From NCBI RefSeq assembly GCF_026343115.1, contig NZ_JAPEMC010000002.1, positions 682,001 to 746,000 of the forward strand: a DNA stretch of 64,000 bases, written 5' to 3'. Source of the DNA: Streptomyces sp. NBC_00102 (GTDB lineage Bacteria; Actinomycetota; Actinomycetes; Streptomycetales; Streptomycetaceae). Position 1 is the first letter of the stretch. Each line of letters begins with the position of its first letter. Below, piece by piece: positions 16,691-27,877 of this stretch. Both the position numbers and the translations under genes were made by a program. The notes below the pieces were generated by a model. It was not told the origin of the DNA. It was given only the letters and a program-made list of their open reading frames with translations, and ran no database searches.

Positions 16691-18144
16691 GCGGGCCGAT
16701 ATCCCTCGAACCCGGCGGCCCCGAGCAGGAGACGCTCGCCATCCGGCTGGCCGACACCCGCCGGAGCGTCCGCAAGGTGTCGGACGACCACACGGTGCTC
16801 CTCGACACCCGCCGGATCGTCCGGCGCGTGTCGGCGGACCACACGATGGCCCTGCGGATCCCCCGCTTCCAGCCCGACGAGGAAGCCGTCAGCATGCTGG
16901 CGGCCGACCTCGCGGAACGGGTCGGGCCCGCGGTGCACCCGTACGAGGTCGCCGCGCTGCTGGAGTCCGAGGGCCTGACCGCCTCGCTGATCCAGGAACG
17001 CTACGGCCACCCCAACCTGTTCTCGCTGGCGACCGCCCTGTACGAACGGGTACCGCGCACCTTCCCGCAGCCGGCCCTGCCGGCCGACCCGTGGCGGCCC
17101 GACACCCTGCGGTGTCTGCTGCGCGGCGCGCTGTTCGCGCTGCCCGGCCTGGCGTTCCTGCTGACCGCCCCGCTCTGGAACGCGGGCGGGCACACCACGA
17201 CCCTGGTCGTCGCGGGCCTGTTCTCCTGGGCCTGGGGACAGGCACTGGGCCACCGGGCACATCTGCGGATGGCGACCGGCCGCCGCGAGGCGGGCCGCAC
17301 CCTGCTGCTCGGCGCGCCGCTCGGGGCCGTACTGGCCACGGCCACGGCCGGTGCCCAGGACGGCTTCGGCCCAGTGACCCTGGTCGCGGGGGCGCAGTCC
17401 GTGTACCTCGCCGCGGCCGGCGCACTGCTGGTGCTGGGCCGGGAGCGGCTGCTGCTGGCCGCGCTGAGCCCGCTGATCGTGGGAGCCGCCGTCCTGCCGT
17501 GGTGGGAGCCGGGCAAGGAACTGCGGGCCGGCCTGCCGCTGCTGGCACTCCTGGCCACACTGGTGGTCTGCGGAGCGGCCCTGCGGTCCTGCCTGCGCAC
17601 ACCCCCGCAGACCACCGGGCGCCGCCCGAAGCTGCTGTGGTCCCTGCCGTACGGTCTGTTCGGCCTGGCGGCCGGCACGCTGGTGCTGCTGGAGGGCAAG
17701 GTCAACGCGTACGCGGTGATCGTGCTGACGGTGAGCATGGGCCCCGCGGAGTGGCTGCTGTACCGCTACCGGGGCATGTCGGTGGCGGCGCTGCGCGCCA
17801 CGGCGACACCCGCCCGGTTCCTGCTGCGCTCCACCGGCGTCCTCGCCCTGTGCCTGCTCATCTATCTGGGCCCGCTCTTCCCGGCCGCACTCCTCAGCAA
17901 GGCGGACCCGGCCACCCTGCTCACCCTCGCGGCCACGCTGTGGACGGCCCTGCTGCTGCAGGCGTTCGGCGCGGCCTGGCCGGCCGCGACGATCTGCCTC
18001 CTGGCGGCCGGCACCGCGGCGCTCGTCACCCGGCTCGAACTGCCACCGGGCGACGCGATCCTGCCGCTGAGCTGTTGCGGGGCCGCGCTCCTGCTGATCG
18101 TGTGCGCCCTGCGCATGCTCGGCCGCCCGTCGCCCCACGCCTGA
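16687..18144 (+). CDS. Polytopic membrane protein of the polysaccharide locus (PelG-like role proposed)
   Basis: 485 aa. The first ~110 residues are soluble and contain a duplicated 14-residue motif, DTRRxVRxVSxDHT (residues 23-36 and 40-53). From about residue 130 to the end there are roughly ten or more hydrophobic segments, separated by short charged loops. In Pel clusters pelF is followed by pelG, a 12-segment membrane partner for synthesis and export. Position and topology fit that role, but I do not see a clear PelG sequence signature, so the call rests on context. Translation is coupled to pelF by ATGA. Confidence 0.65.
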   Translation: MSGPISLEPGGPEQETLAIRLADTRRSVRKVSDDHTVLLDTRRIVRRVSADHTMALRIPRFQPDEEAVSMLAADLAERVGPAVHPYEVAALLESEGLTASLIQERYGHPNLFSLATALYERVPRTFPQPALPADPWRPDTLRCLLRGALFALPGLAFLLTAPLWNAGGHTTTLVVAGLFSWAWGQALGHRAHLRMATGRREAGRTLLLGAPLGAVLATATAGAQDGFGPVTLVAGAQSVYLAAAGALLVLGRERLLLAALSPLIVGAAVLPWWEPGKELRAGLPLLALLATLVVCGAALRSCLRTPPQTTGRRPKLLWSLPYGLFGLAAGTLVLLEGKVNAYAVIVLTVSMGPAEWLLYRYRGMSVAALRATATPARFLLRSTGVLALCLLIYLGPLFPAALLSKADPATLLTLAATLWTALLLQAFGAAWPAATICLLAAGTAALVTRLELPPGDAILPLSCCGAALLLIVCALRMLGRPSPHA

Positions 18145-18313
18145 CACCCCACCCACCCGTCGCACCGCGCCCGGCCCGGGGCACCCCAGCCCGGCGGGCC
18201 GGTGCGCCCATGGACGTACCCGCTCCCGTGGCACGACCGCACCGCACGCGGCTCCTCTGCCACGCGGCCACCGCGACCGGCACCCGCCCCGACACTCCGG
18301 AAGGACCACTCAG

Positions 18314-19315
18314 TTGACCTCCGCACCACTCGCCGCCGTCACCGGCGCCGAAGGATTCATCGGCTCCCACCTCACCGAGGCCCTGGTCGCCCGGGGGTAC
18401 CGGGTGAGGGCCATGGCCCAGTACAACTCCTTCTCCTCCTACGGCTGGCTGGAGACCCTCTCCGCCGACGTGCTCGACCAGGTCGAGATCGTCCTCGGTG
18501 ACGTCCGCGACCCCGGATCCGTCCGCGGCCTCCTGGAAGGCGCCGACGTCGCCTTCCACCTCGCGGCGCTGATCGCGATCCCGTACTCCTACCAGGCACC
18601 GCACAGTTACGTGGACACCAACGTCACCGGCACCCTCAACGTGCTGGAGGCCGTCCGCGCCCTGGGTACGCCCCGGCTGGTGCACACTTCCACCAGCGAG
18701 ACGTACGGCACCGCGCAGACCGTGCCGATCACCGAGGACCACCCCATCAACACCCAGTCCCCGTACGCGGCTTCGAAGGCCGGCGGCGACCGTCTCGCCG
18801 ACAGCTACCACGCCAGCTTCGGCACCCCCGTGGTGACGCTGCGCCCGTTCAACACCTTCGGCCCGCGCCAGTCGATGCGCGCGGTCATCCCCACCGTGAT
18901 CGGCCAGGTCGCCGCCGGGGAGACCACCATCACGCTGGGCGACCTGCGCCCCACCCGCGACTTCACCTTCGTCAAGGACACCGCGCAGGCGTTCCTGGCG
19001 GTGGGCACCGCGCCCGCCGAGAAGGTCGTCGGCCGCACCCTGAACGCCGGTACCGGCGGAGAGATCTCGGTCGGCGACCTGGTCGGCCTGATCGGAAAGG
19101 TGATGGACTCGCCGCTCGACGTCCGCGAGGACACCGCCCGCATCCGGCCCGCCAACTCCGAGGTGATGCGCCTGGTCGCCGACGCGAGCCGGCTCACCGG
19201 GGCCACCGGCTGGACGCCCGCGCACAGCCTGGAGGAAGGGCTTGCGCAGACCGTCGAGTTCTTCCGCGAACCGTCCAATCTGGCCCGCTACAAGACCGGC
19301 ATCTACAACATCTGA
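18314..19315 (+). CDS. NAD-dependent sugar-nucleotide 4,6-dehydratase/epimerase (SDR)
   Basis: 333 aa from a TTG start with GGAAGGA about ten bases upstream. The extended-SDR features are the Rossmann loop TGAEGFIG near the N-terminus, the catalytic YAASK tetrad segment, and the substrate-binding segment RPFNTFGPRQSMRAVIP. The overall pattern resembles LegB/GDP-mannose dehydratase-like enzymes acting on UDP- or GDP-sugars. It sits 170 bp after the membrane protein gene and presumably supplies a sugar nucleotide for the polymer. The exact substrate cannot be read from sequence. Confidence 0.85.
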   Translation: MTSAPLAAVTGAEGFIGSHLTEALVARGYRVRAMAQYNSFSSYGWLETLSADVLDQVEIVLGDVRDPGSVRGLLEGADVAFHLAALIAIPYSYQAPHSYVDTNVTGTLNVLEAVRALGTPRLVHTSTSETYGTAQTVPITEDHPINTQSPYAASKAGGDRLADSYHASFGTPVVTLRPFNTFGPRQSMRAVIPTVIGQVAAGETTITLGDLRPTRDFTFVKDTAQAFLAVGTAPAEKVVGRTLNAGTGGEISVGDLVGLIGKVMDSPLDVREDTARIRPANSEVMRLVADASRLTGATGWTPAHSLEEGLAQTVEFFREPSNLARYKTGIYNI

Positions 19316-19397
19316 CTGATCATCACATGTGACTGTTCGTCATCTTCAATTCGTCACATCCAGTTCGTCACAACGAACGAACGAGGGGGGAACCACC

Positions 19398-20111
19398 ATG
19401 CACGTCGTCATTCTGGCCGGTGGCAAGGGCGTCCGGCTGCGGCCCTACACGACCGCGCTGCCCAAGCCGCTGGTACCCATAGGCGATCAGCACACGATCC
19501 TGGAGATCGTGCTGCGCCAGCTCGCCACCGCCGGCTTCACCTCCTGCACGCTCGCCATCGGCCATCTCGGCGAGATCATCCGCGCCTACGTCGGCGACGG
19601 CTCCCAGTGGGGCCTGCGGATCGACTACGCCACCGAGGAGAACCCGCTGGGCACCATGGGCCCGCTCCTCAACCTGCGCGACCGGCTGCCCGAGTCGTTC
19701 CTCGTGATGAACGGCGACGTCCTCACCGACCTCGACTACGCCGAGGTGCTCTCCACCCACCGCTCCGCCGGTGCCCCGCTGACCATCGCCACCTACGCCC
19801 GCAAGGTGCACATCGACTTCGGTGTGCTGACCACGGACGACAGCAGGGTCGTCGCCTTCACCGAGAAGCCCAGCATGGACTACCGGGTCTCGATGGGCGT
19901 GTACGGTCTGTCCCGGTCGACCCTCGACAGCTACACCGCCGGCCTGCCGCTCGGCTTCGACGAACTCGTCCTCGACCTGCTGAAGGCCGGAAATCCGCCG
20001 CACGCCTACGAGTTCGACGGATACTGGCTGGACATCGGCCGCCCGGACGACTACGACCGGGCCAACGCCGAATTCACCACCCGCAAGTCGCTGCTGCTCA
20101 AGGGAGCCTGA
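19398..20111 (+). CDS. Sugar-phosphate nucleotidyltransferase
   Basis: 237 aa. The ATG at 19398 has GAGGGGGG ahead. The nucleotide-binding loop is VILAGGKGVRLRPYT with KPLVPIG following, and the metal-binding strand is FLVMNGDVLTDLDY. These define the NTP_transferase family (glucose- or mannose-1-phosphate nucleotidyltransferases). The protein ends soon after the GYWLDIGRPDDY motif, so it lacks the extra C-terminal beta-helix or acyltransferase domain of longer members. In this locus it probably activates a hexose 1-phosphate. Confidence 0.9.
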   Translation: MHVVILAGGKGVRLRPYTTALPKPLVPIGDQHTILEIVLRQLATAGFTSCTLAIGHLGEIIRAYVGDGSQWGLRIDYATEENPLGTMGPLLNLRDRLPESFLVMNGDVLTDLDYAEVLSTHRSAGAPLTIATYARKVHIDFGVLTTDDSRVVAFTEKPSMDYRVSMGVYGLSRSTLDSYTAGLPLGFDELVLDLLKAGNPPHAYEFDGYWLDIGRPDDYDRANAEFTTRKSLLLKGA

Positions 20112-20119
20112 CCCCCGCC

Positions 20120-21052
20120 ATGCGCATTCTCGTCCTGGGCTTCACCGGCTTCCTGGGCGGCCACGTCGTCGAGCACCTGCGCACCCTCCCGGGTGTGCGG
20201 GTGCTCGGCGCGGGCCGCTCCGAGGCCGCGGAGTTCGATCTCGACCTGGCCGGCGACAGCGTCAAGCGGTTGGCGAAGACCCTGGAAGCGGCGGCACCGG
20301 ACGTCGTGATCAACTGCGCCGGAGCCACCGGCGGCGACGCGGTCACCCTCGCGGAGGTCAACTCCCGTGGTACCGCTGCCCTGTGCGCGGCGATGCAGCT
20401 CGCCGCCCCGGCCGCCCGGCTGGTCCACCTCGGATCGGCCGCGGAGTACGGGCCCGGCACGCCGGACGTCTCCATCACCGAATCAGCCCCCACCCACCCG
20501 CTCTCCCCGTACGGCGCCACCAAGCTCGCCGCCACCGTCACCGTGGCCACCTCGGGCCTCGACGCGGTGGTGCTGCGGGTGGGCAACCCGGTGGGTGCCC
20601 GTGCCCCGCTGGCCGGACTCCCCGGCCGGATCGCCGCCCTGCTGAGGGCAGCCGCAGGCGACCGTGACGCGGTGCTGCCGCTGGGCGACCTGTCGGCGTA
20701 CCGCGACTTCGTGGACGCCCGGGACGTGGCGCGGGCCGTCGGCCTCGCGGTGATCGCGGAGGGACCGCTGCCGCCGGTGCTGAACATCGGCGGCGGACGG
20801 GCCGTGCCGGTACGGTCGCTGGTGTACCGGCTGGCCGAACTGGCAGCGTTCCAGGGGCGCATAGAAGAGAGCTCCGACGGCTCCGCGCGCTCCGCCGCGG
20901 TGTCCTGGCAGTGCTCCGACACCTCCCTTGCCGCCTCGGCCCTGAACTGGCGGCCCGCGTACTCGCTCGGCGATTCCCTTGCCGACCTGTGGGCGGCCAC
21001 CGCGCCGCACGACGAGGGCACGCCGGGCCGAGAGGGCGACAGCGCGCCGTGA
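20120..21052 (+). CDS. NAD-dependent epimerase/dehydratase (SDR)
   Basis: 310 aa; ATG eight bases after the nucleotidyltransferase stop. The glycine-rich loop LGFTGFLGG starts the fold, LGSAAEYG leads to the catalytic Ser strand, and SPYGATK holds the Tyr-x3-Lys pair. It is a second, distinct SDR in the same operon, consistent with a two-step sugar conversion (for example 4-epimerisation or reduction). Its stop overlaps the next start as GTGA. Confidence 0.85.
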   Translation: MRILVLGFTGFLGGHVVEHLRTLPGVRVLGAGRSEAAEFDLDLAGDSVKRLAKTLEAAAPDVVINCAGATGGDAVTLAEVNSRGTAALCAAMQLAAPAARLVHLGSAAEYGPGTPDVSITESAPTHPLSPYGATKLAATVTVATSGLDAVVLRVGNPVGARAPLAGLPGRIAALLRAAAGDRDAVLPLGDLSAYRDFVDARDVARAVGLAVIAEGPLPPVLNIGGGRAVPVRSLVYRLAELAAFQGRIEESSDGSARSAAVSWQCSDTSLAASALNWRPAYSLGDSLADLWAATAPHDEGTPGREGDSAP

Positions 21053-21711
21053 GCCTCCTCGTCCCCCTGTACGTGCACCCCGCCGAGGACCCCGGCGCCT
21101 GGCACCGGCTGATCACGGCCGCCGACCGGACCTACGGCGTGGTGCTCAACCCGGCGAGCGGGCCCGGAACCGCGCCGGACCCCGCGTTCGCCGCCGCCGC
21201 CGAGGCGTTGCGCGCGGCGGGCGCGCTGGTCCTCGGCTACGTCGACACCGACTACGGCACCCGCGCACCGGACCTGATCCTCGCCGACTTCGACCTCCAC
21301 CGCGAGTGGTACGGGGTCGACGGCTGCTTCCTGGACCAGGTGACCTCCACCTCACAGGACCTGTCGGCGTGCCGCCGGCTGGTGCGCCGGGTCAGACGGG
21401 CCGGGGCGCGGACGGTGGTGCTGAACCCGGGTGTCCAGCCGGCCCCCGGCTACACCCGGATCGCCGACCTCACCGTCACCTTCGAGGGCCCCTGGTCGAC
21501 CTACGTCTCGGCCTTCACCCGGCCGCCCAAGGCGGGCAAGGAGCCCACGGACCGGCTCTGCCACCTCGTCTACGGGGTGCCGGAGGCCCTGGTGCCCCTC
21601 GCGGTACGGACCGCCACCGAGCGGGGGGCGGCCGTGTGCGGACCCGTCACGGGTGAACTCCCCAACCCCTGGGCGACGTTGTCGCCCGCACTGACCGGGA
21701 AGGAACGATGA
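21049..21711 (+). CDS. Spherulin-4 family glycoside hydrolase (GH135-like)
   Basis: 220 aa from the GTG at 21049. Family order is clear: LVPLYVHPAEDPGAWHRL, then VVLNPASGPG, VLGYVDTDYG, the GVDGCFLDQV strand that holds the catalytic-site Asp, and VLNPGVQPAPGY. Fungal Sph3 of this family is an endo-alpha-1,4-N-acetylgalactosaminidase needed for galactosaminogalactan production. No signal peptide is visible in this frame or its upstream extension, so the product seems cytosolic, unlike Sph3. The family's common DE pair reads DQ here. Coupled to both neighbours by overlapping codons. Confidence 0.8.
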   Translation: MSLLVPLYVHPAEDPGAWHRLITAADRTYGVVLNPASGPGTAPDPAFAAAAEALRAAGALVLGYVDTDYGTRAPDLILADFDLHREWYGVDGCFLDQVTSTSQDLSACRRLVRRVRRAGARTVVLNPGVQPAPGYTRIADLTVTFEGPWSTYVSAFTRPPKAGKEPTDRLCHLVYGVPEALVPLAVRTATERGAAVCGPVTGELPNPWATLSPALTGKER

Positions 21712-22691
21712 GCGACACCACCACGGCGAGCCGGCGGGCGGCCCTCGTGGCGCTGCTGACGGCTGCGGCGCTCACGGCGTGCGGCGGTGCGACGGACGAG
21801 GACCGGGCCGCGGGAGAAGGCGACCGGCCCGCCTCCTCGTCGAGCAGCACGGGTGCGTCCGGGCAGACCCCGCACGCCTCCCGGACCCCCACGACGTCCG
21901 CCACCCACCGCCCCTCGCCCGCGCCGTCGTCCCCCGTGCCCGCCCGGCCCACCCCGTCCGCGTCCGCGAAGGGCGGCTCCACGCGATCCGCCGGCTGGTG
22001 GCGTCCGAAGCCGGGACTGGACTGGCAGTGGCAACTCAACGGGCGCGCCGACCAGTCGGTGGACGTGCCCGTCTACGACATCGACGGTTTCGAGAACTCC
22101 GCCGCCGACGTGGCCCGGCTGCACCGGGCCGGCCGCAAGGCGATCTGCTACATCAACGTCGGCGCCTGGGAGGACTTCCGCTCCGACAAGGCCGCATTCC
22201 CCGCGTCCGTACTGGGATCCGGCGACGACTGGGACGGCGAACGGTGGCTGGACGTACGGCAGATCGCGGTGCTGAAGCCCCTCATGGCCAAGCGGTTCGA
22301 CATGTGCCGCGCCAAGGGGTTCGACGCGGTGGAACCCGACCTCGTCGAGGCGTACAACAACGACAGCGGCTTCGACATCACCGCCGCCGACCAGCTCGCG
22401 TACAACAGGATGATCGCGAAGCTGGCCCACGAACGCGGCATGGCCGTGGGCCTGAAGAACGACCTGCCGCAGGTCCCCGCACTGCTGAAGGACTTCGACT
22501 TCGCGGTCAACGAGGAGTGCGCCCAGTACGACGAGTGCGACGAACTGACGCCCTTCGTCGAGGCGGGCAAGGCTGTCTTCCACGTCGAATACGAGGTGCC
22601 CGCCTCCGACTTCTGCGCCGACTCGCGCCGACTGGGCCTCTCCTCCATGGAGAAGAAGCTCGAACTGGGGGTGTGGCGGAAGGCCTGCTGA
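21708..22691 (+). CDS. GH114 endo-alpha-1,4-polygalactosaminidase-like lipoprotein
   Basis: 327 aa; start overlaps the previous stop (ATGA). The signal ends in the lipobox LTACG, followed by a ~65-residue Ser/Pro/Thr linker. The GH114 barrel has PVYDIDGF, AICYINVGAWEDFR, WLDVRQ, GFDAVEPDLVEAY and MAVGLKNDLPQV, matching Ega3-type enzymes that cut deacetylated galactosamine polymers. The lipid anchor would place it on the outer face of the membrane, where it could trim or release the polymer. It is the last gene of the run. Confidence 0.88.
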   Translation: MSDTTTASRRAALVALLTAAALTACGGATDEDRAAGEGDRPASSSSSTGASGQTPHASRTPTTSATHRPSPAPSSPVPARPTPSASAKGGSTRSAGWWRPKPGLDWQWQLNGRADQSVDVPVYDIDGFENSAADVARLHRAGRKAICYINVGAWEDFRSDKAAFPASVLGSGDDWDGERWLDVRQIAVLKPLMAKRFDMCRAKGFDAVEPDLVEAYNNDSGFDITAADQLAYNRMIAKLAHERGMAVGLKNDLPQVPALLKDFDFAVNEECAQYDECDELTPFVEAGKAVFHVEYEVPASDFCADSRRLGLSSMEKKLELGVWRKAC

Positions 22692-22693
22692 CG

Positions 22694-22990
22694 GCACGCT
22701 CGAAGTCGCTCTCCTCGTCGTTCGCGTCCTCGCTCCATTCGAATTCCTTCAGGAGCCGGTGCAGAGCGAAGGCGAGACAGGAGAGGGAGGACACGTCCGC
22801 GTGCAGTTCCCGCACCGGACCGCCGTTCTCGGAGAACCCGTGGACCTTTCCGGTTCCCGGGTCAAGAGCCAGGTGGGGGGCGTGCGGAATCCAGCCGAAG
22901 ACCGTCCAGGATCCGCACCCGGGCGGGGCCTCGTGGCCGGCCCGCCCGATCCGCTCGTCCGCGAGCGGAAACACACTCCGACGGGTCAGT
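22694..22990 (-). pseudogene. Remnant of a SUKH-type immunity-like protein
   Basis: The minus strand of this 400-bp gap encodes a protein-like segment, including HLALDPGTGKVHGFSENG and HADVSSLSCLAFALHRLLKEFEW followed by an acidic tail. This pattern (beta strands, then an aromatic-acidic helix) resembles SUKH-4 immunity proteins. Both ends are cut: the frame runs straight into the antisense of the GH114 gene on one side and has no plausible N-terminus on the other. Confidence 0.4.
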
Positions 22991-23101
22991 TGTGGCGATT
23001 CCGGGACATCCACCGCCGACGAATGCGGGCAGGGATGAGATCGACCACGGTGGCGCGGCGGACAGCCGCGGGCCGTCGAGCAGAAGCAAGGAGCGTTCTT
23101 G

Positions 23102-23611
23102 ATGCGTACCAACCAGAGGATCGGCGTCCTCCTCGCCGTCACCGTGCTGACGGGCGGGGCCGTGGGTGCGGGAGTCGTGCAGGCTTCGGCGGCGACGGAC
23201 CGCGCAGCCGCCCCCTCGGCATGCCGTCCCGCCAACCACACGGCGACGATCGCCCCGTCGGACAGCTCCGCCGGCCACCGTCACTACCGTGTCACCCTGA
23301 CCGCGCCGCGCGGATACGAGCCGTGCGAACTGGCGGGCTCGCCCACCGACGCGCGGTTCCTGGACCACGGATCGGACAGCGGCATCAGCGCGGGGGCCTA
23401 CGGCGACCAGGACGGCGCGGTGACCTTCGGCCCGGGGCACCCGGTGCACTTCGACATCCAGGTCCCGAACACCGGTCACGGCACGTCCGTGGACGAGGCG
23501 TCGTTCACGCTCCAGGCCCCGGGTGGCGAGATCCCCGGTGCCTCCTTCGCCGAAGGGGCGTTCACGGTGGCCGACGGCACCCTCGTCGGACCGGTCCAGC
23601 AGGGCGCCTGA
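23102..23611 (+). CDS. Secreted DUF4232-like protein
   Basis: 169 aa; AAGGAG lies eight bases before the ATG. Residues 1-31 form a signal peptide ending ASA-A. The mature part has two Cys (SACRPAN and YEPCELAG) and alternating beta strands, as in DUF4232 domains of actinobacterial exported proteins. Function is unknown. It stands alone between the SUKH remnant and the split dipeptidase gene. Confidence 0.7.
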   Translation: MRTNQRIGVLLAVTVLTGGAVGAGVVQASAATDRAAAPSACRPANHTATIAPSDSSAGHRHYRVTLTAPRGYEPCELAGSPTDARFLDHGSDSGISAGAYGDQDGAVTFGPGHPVHFDIQVPNTGHGTSVDEASFTLQAPGGEIPGASFAEGAFTVADGTLVGPVQQGA

Positions 23612-23685
23612 CCACCACCACCCGTACCCGATGGCGTCCTGCGGTCCGGGGCAGGGCGCCACCCGGGGTGCGGGATGATCACCCC

Positions 23686-24288
23686 ATGAACGAGATCATC
23701 CTGATGTCGGATCCGACCGTGGCCGCCATACCCGTCGCGGAGTGCGGGGAGCGTCTGGTGGACGTCCGCGAGGACGGCCGGCTCCTGGTCGACACGCGCA
23801 ACCAGGACCCGGCGGACGCCTTCGCCCACCTGAGGGAGGGCGTGCTGGAGCGGCTGGCGTCGGCGCAGGCGCTGCTCCCGAGGGGTCTTCGGCTGCTGTT
23901 CGTCGAGGGGTACCGGCCCCCCTCGCTCCAGCGCGCGTACTTCGAGGAGTACGCCGGCCGGCTGCGGGCCCTCCACCCCGACTGGTCCGCCGACCGGATC
24001 CACTCGGCGGCCAGCCGGTACGTCTCCCCGCCCGGCATCGCCCCGCACAGCGCCGGTGCCGCGGTCGACCTCACCCTGGCGGACGCCGACGGCCGGGAGC
24101 TGGACCTGGGCACCCGGATGAACGCCGACCCCGAGGAGAGCGACGGCGCCTGCTACACCCACGCACCCGGCATCAGCGCGGAGGCACGGGCCAACCGGGA
24201 GCTGCTGGGGTCCGTCCTCACCGGCGCCGGGCTGGTCAACTACCCCACCGAGTGGTGTTCCCAGTCAAGTCTTTGTGTGCAGGCTTAA
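23686..24288 (+). pseudogene. VanX-like D-Ala-D-Ala dipeptidase, 5' part, broken by a transposon
   Basis: M15D dipeptidases hydrolyse D-Ala-D-Ala. This part carries the substrate-binding Arg segment FVEGYRPPSLQ and the zinc ligands His121 and Asp128 (HSAGAAVD). The normal gene ends at codon 189 (Glu of EWWH), where a transposon begins; the frame then reads 11 foreign codons to TAA 24286-24288. The remaining Glu-Trp-Trp-His and C-terminus are found at 32331-32428. Joining 23686-24250 to 32331-32428 gives 663 nt, an intact 220-aa enzyme. Without the second zinc-ligand His the truncated product should be inactive. Confidence 0.93.
24251..24257. repeat. Transposon core site, left copy (AGTGGTG)
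   Basis: Seven bases shared with 32331-32337; they fall on the Glu-Trp-Trp codons of the split dipeptidase gene. Confidence 0.88.
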
Positions 24289-24424
24289 GACCCCAGTAGG
24301 CAGGTGCCTTGAATGACGCGCCAGATGTTCGGCCGGACTGGCTTCGCTCTACTGCGGAAGAGGGTTCTTCTGGCCAGCTGACCACAGCCACCCATAGGGT
24401 GACGGGGACGAGAGAAGATGCACC

Positions 24425-25012
24425 ATGGATCCCCGCATACCCCGCCTGCGTCGCAAGCTGGCCGCGATCCCGTTCCAACCACTGCGTAGCCACTCCTTCG
24501 GAGAAGAGCAACACAAGTTCCGCCTCGGTCCGAAGCTGGCAGAAGCACGTGTCGCTGCGTTCGAGGCCGAGCACGACATCGCCCTGCCCGACGCCTACCG
24601 GCAGTTCCTCACGCACATCGGCGGCTCAGGCGCGGCGCCGTTTTACGGCCTCATGCCGCTGGAGCGGTGTTTCCTGCTGATCATGAACCCGCGTGAGGAA
24701 CCGGGGACACCCCGCGGCTTCGACGACGCAGAACCCGGGGGTCACGGACGCGACCTCTTCCTTCACGTCATCGAAATGGGCTGCACCGACGTATGCGTCA
24801 TCGCGGTGACAGGTCCCCTCACCGGCCGCGTCCTCATCGGCAACAGTGACGGGTTCTGGGGCCCCAACGTCTCCTCCGCCACCGACTTCCTCGACTGGTA
24901 CGAACGCTGGCTCAACCACATGAGCGCCGGACGCGACAGCCGGGCCCTGGAACTCACCTCACCTCGACTTCGTGCCCATCCAAACCGTCATCGCATGGCC
25001 CCAAAGATTTGA
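24425..25012 (+). CDS. SMI1/KNR4 (SUKH) family protein, transposon cargo
   Basis: 195 aa. The SUKH core is visible: EARVAAFEAEHDIALPDAYRQFLTHIGGSG (first helix, LP-x-Y-x-F pair and GGSG turn), then GPLTGRVLIGNSDGFW and DFLDWYERWLNH near the C-terminus. SUKH proteins are often immunity proteins to polymorphic toxins. It is the only non-recombinase gene of the transposon apart from the IS, runs opposite to the recombinase operon, and has no toxin beside it, so it may be an orphan immunity gene carried as cargo. Confidence 0.78.
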   Translation: MDPRIPRLRRKLAAIPFQPLRSHSFGEEQHKFRLGPKLAEARVAAFEAEHDIALPDAYRQFLTHIGGSGAAPFYGLMPLERCFLLIMNPREEPGTPRGFDDAEPGGHGRDLFLHVIEMGCTDVCVIAVTGPLTGRVLIGNSDGFWGPNVSSATDFLDWYERWLNHMSAGRDSRALELTSPRLRAHPNRHRMAPKI

Positions 25013-25152
25013 CTCTCCGTAACCACTCCGCGGAACGTGATCCAGAACCCGTTCTCGTGAACATCGCCTTCGGCAGGATGGTGTTCCGAAGGGCAGTTGC
25101 TACCGCTGTGGATGGCCATCCAGTCATGCAGCAAGCAGCGTAGGGCGGGTAG

Positions 25153-27682
<2,530 letters not shown>

Positions 27683-27686
<4 letters not shown>

Positions 27687-27846
27687 GGAGCCAGCTGTCC
27701 TTTCAGAAGGAGGTCGACCAAGGCGCGGTCGGTGTGGCTGACCCGGCCCAGGGCGGCAGCCCAGGACGGGCGGCCGACCTTGTCCGCCAGGTCGTCGAGC
27801 CGCTGCCAGTGCTCGTACCAGCGCTGGTGCCATCTGTGTTCAGGCA
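27683..27846 (-). pseudogene. Tyrosine recombinase B, 3' fragment
   Basis: These 164 nt continue the reading frame of recombinase B after the IS (MPEHRWHQRWYEHW...). They end in TGA, overlapping the start of recombinase C. With 29179-30748 they make 1,734 nt, an uninterrupted 577-aa frame. Left without its 5' part by the IS insertion. Confidence 0.88.
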
Positions 27847-27850
27847 TCGC

Positions 27851-27877
27851 TGAACCGCCCCGGGTTCGGTAGAGACT
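27851..27877. repeat. IS3 left terminal inverted repeat
   Basis: Reads inward as TGAACCGCCCCGGGT followed by TCGGTAGAGACT. Partner at 29152-29178. Confidence 0.88.

Noticed and set aside
15187..18144. A very long plus-strand frame covering pelF and the membrane gene
   Set aside because: Only the part from 16687 has protein character; the rest is the pelF sequence read out of frame.
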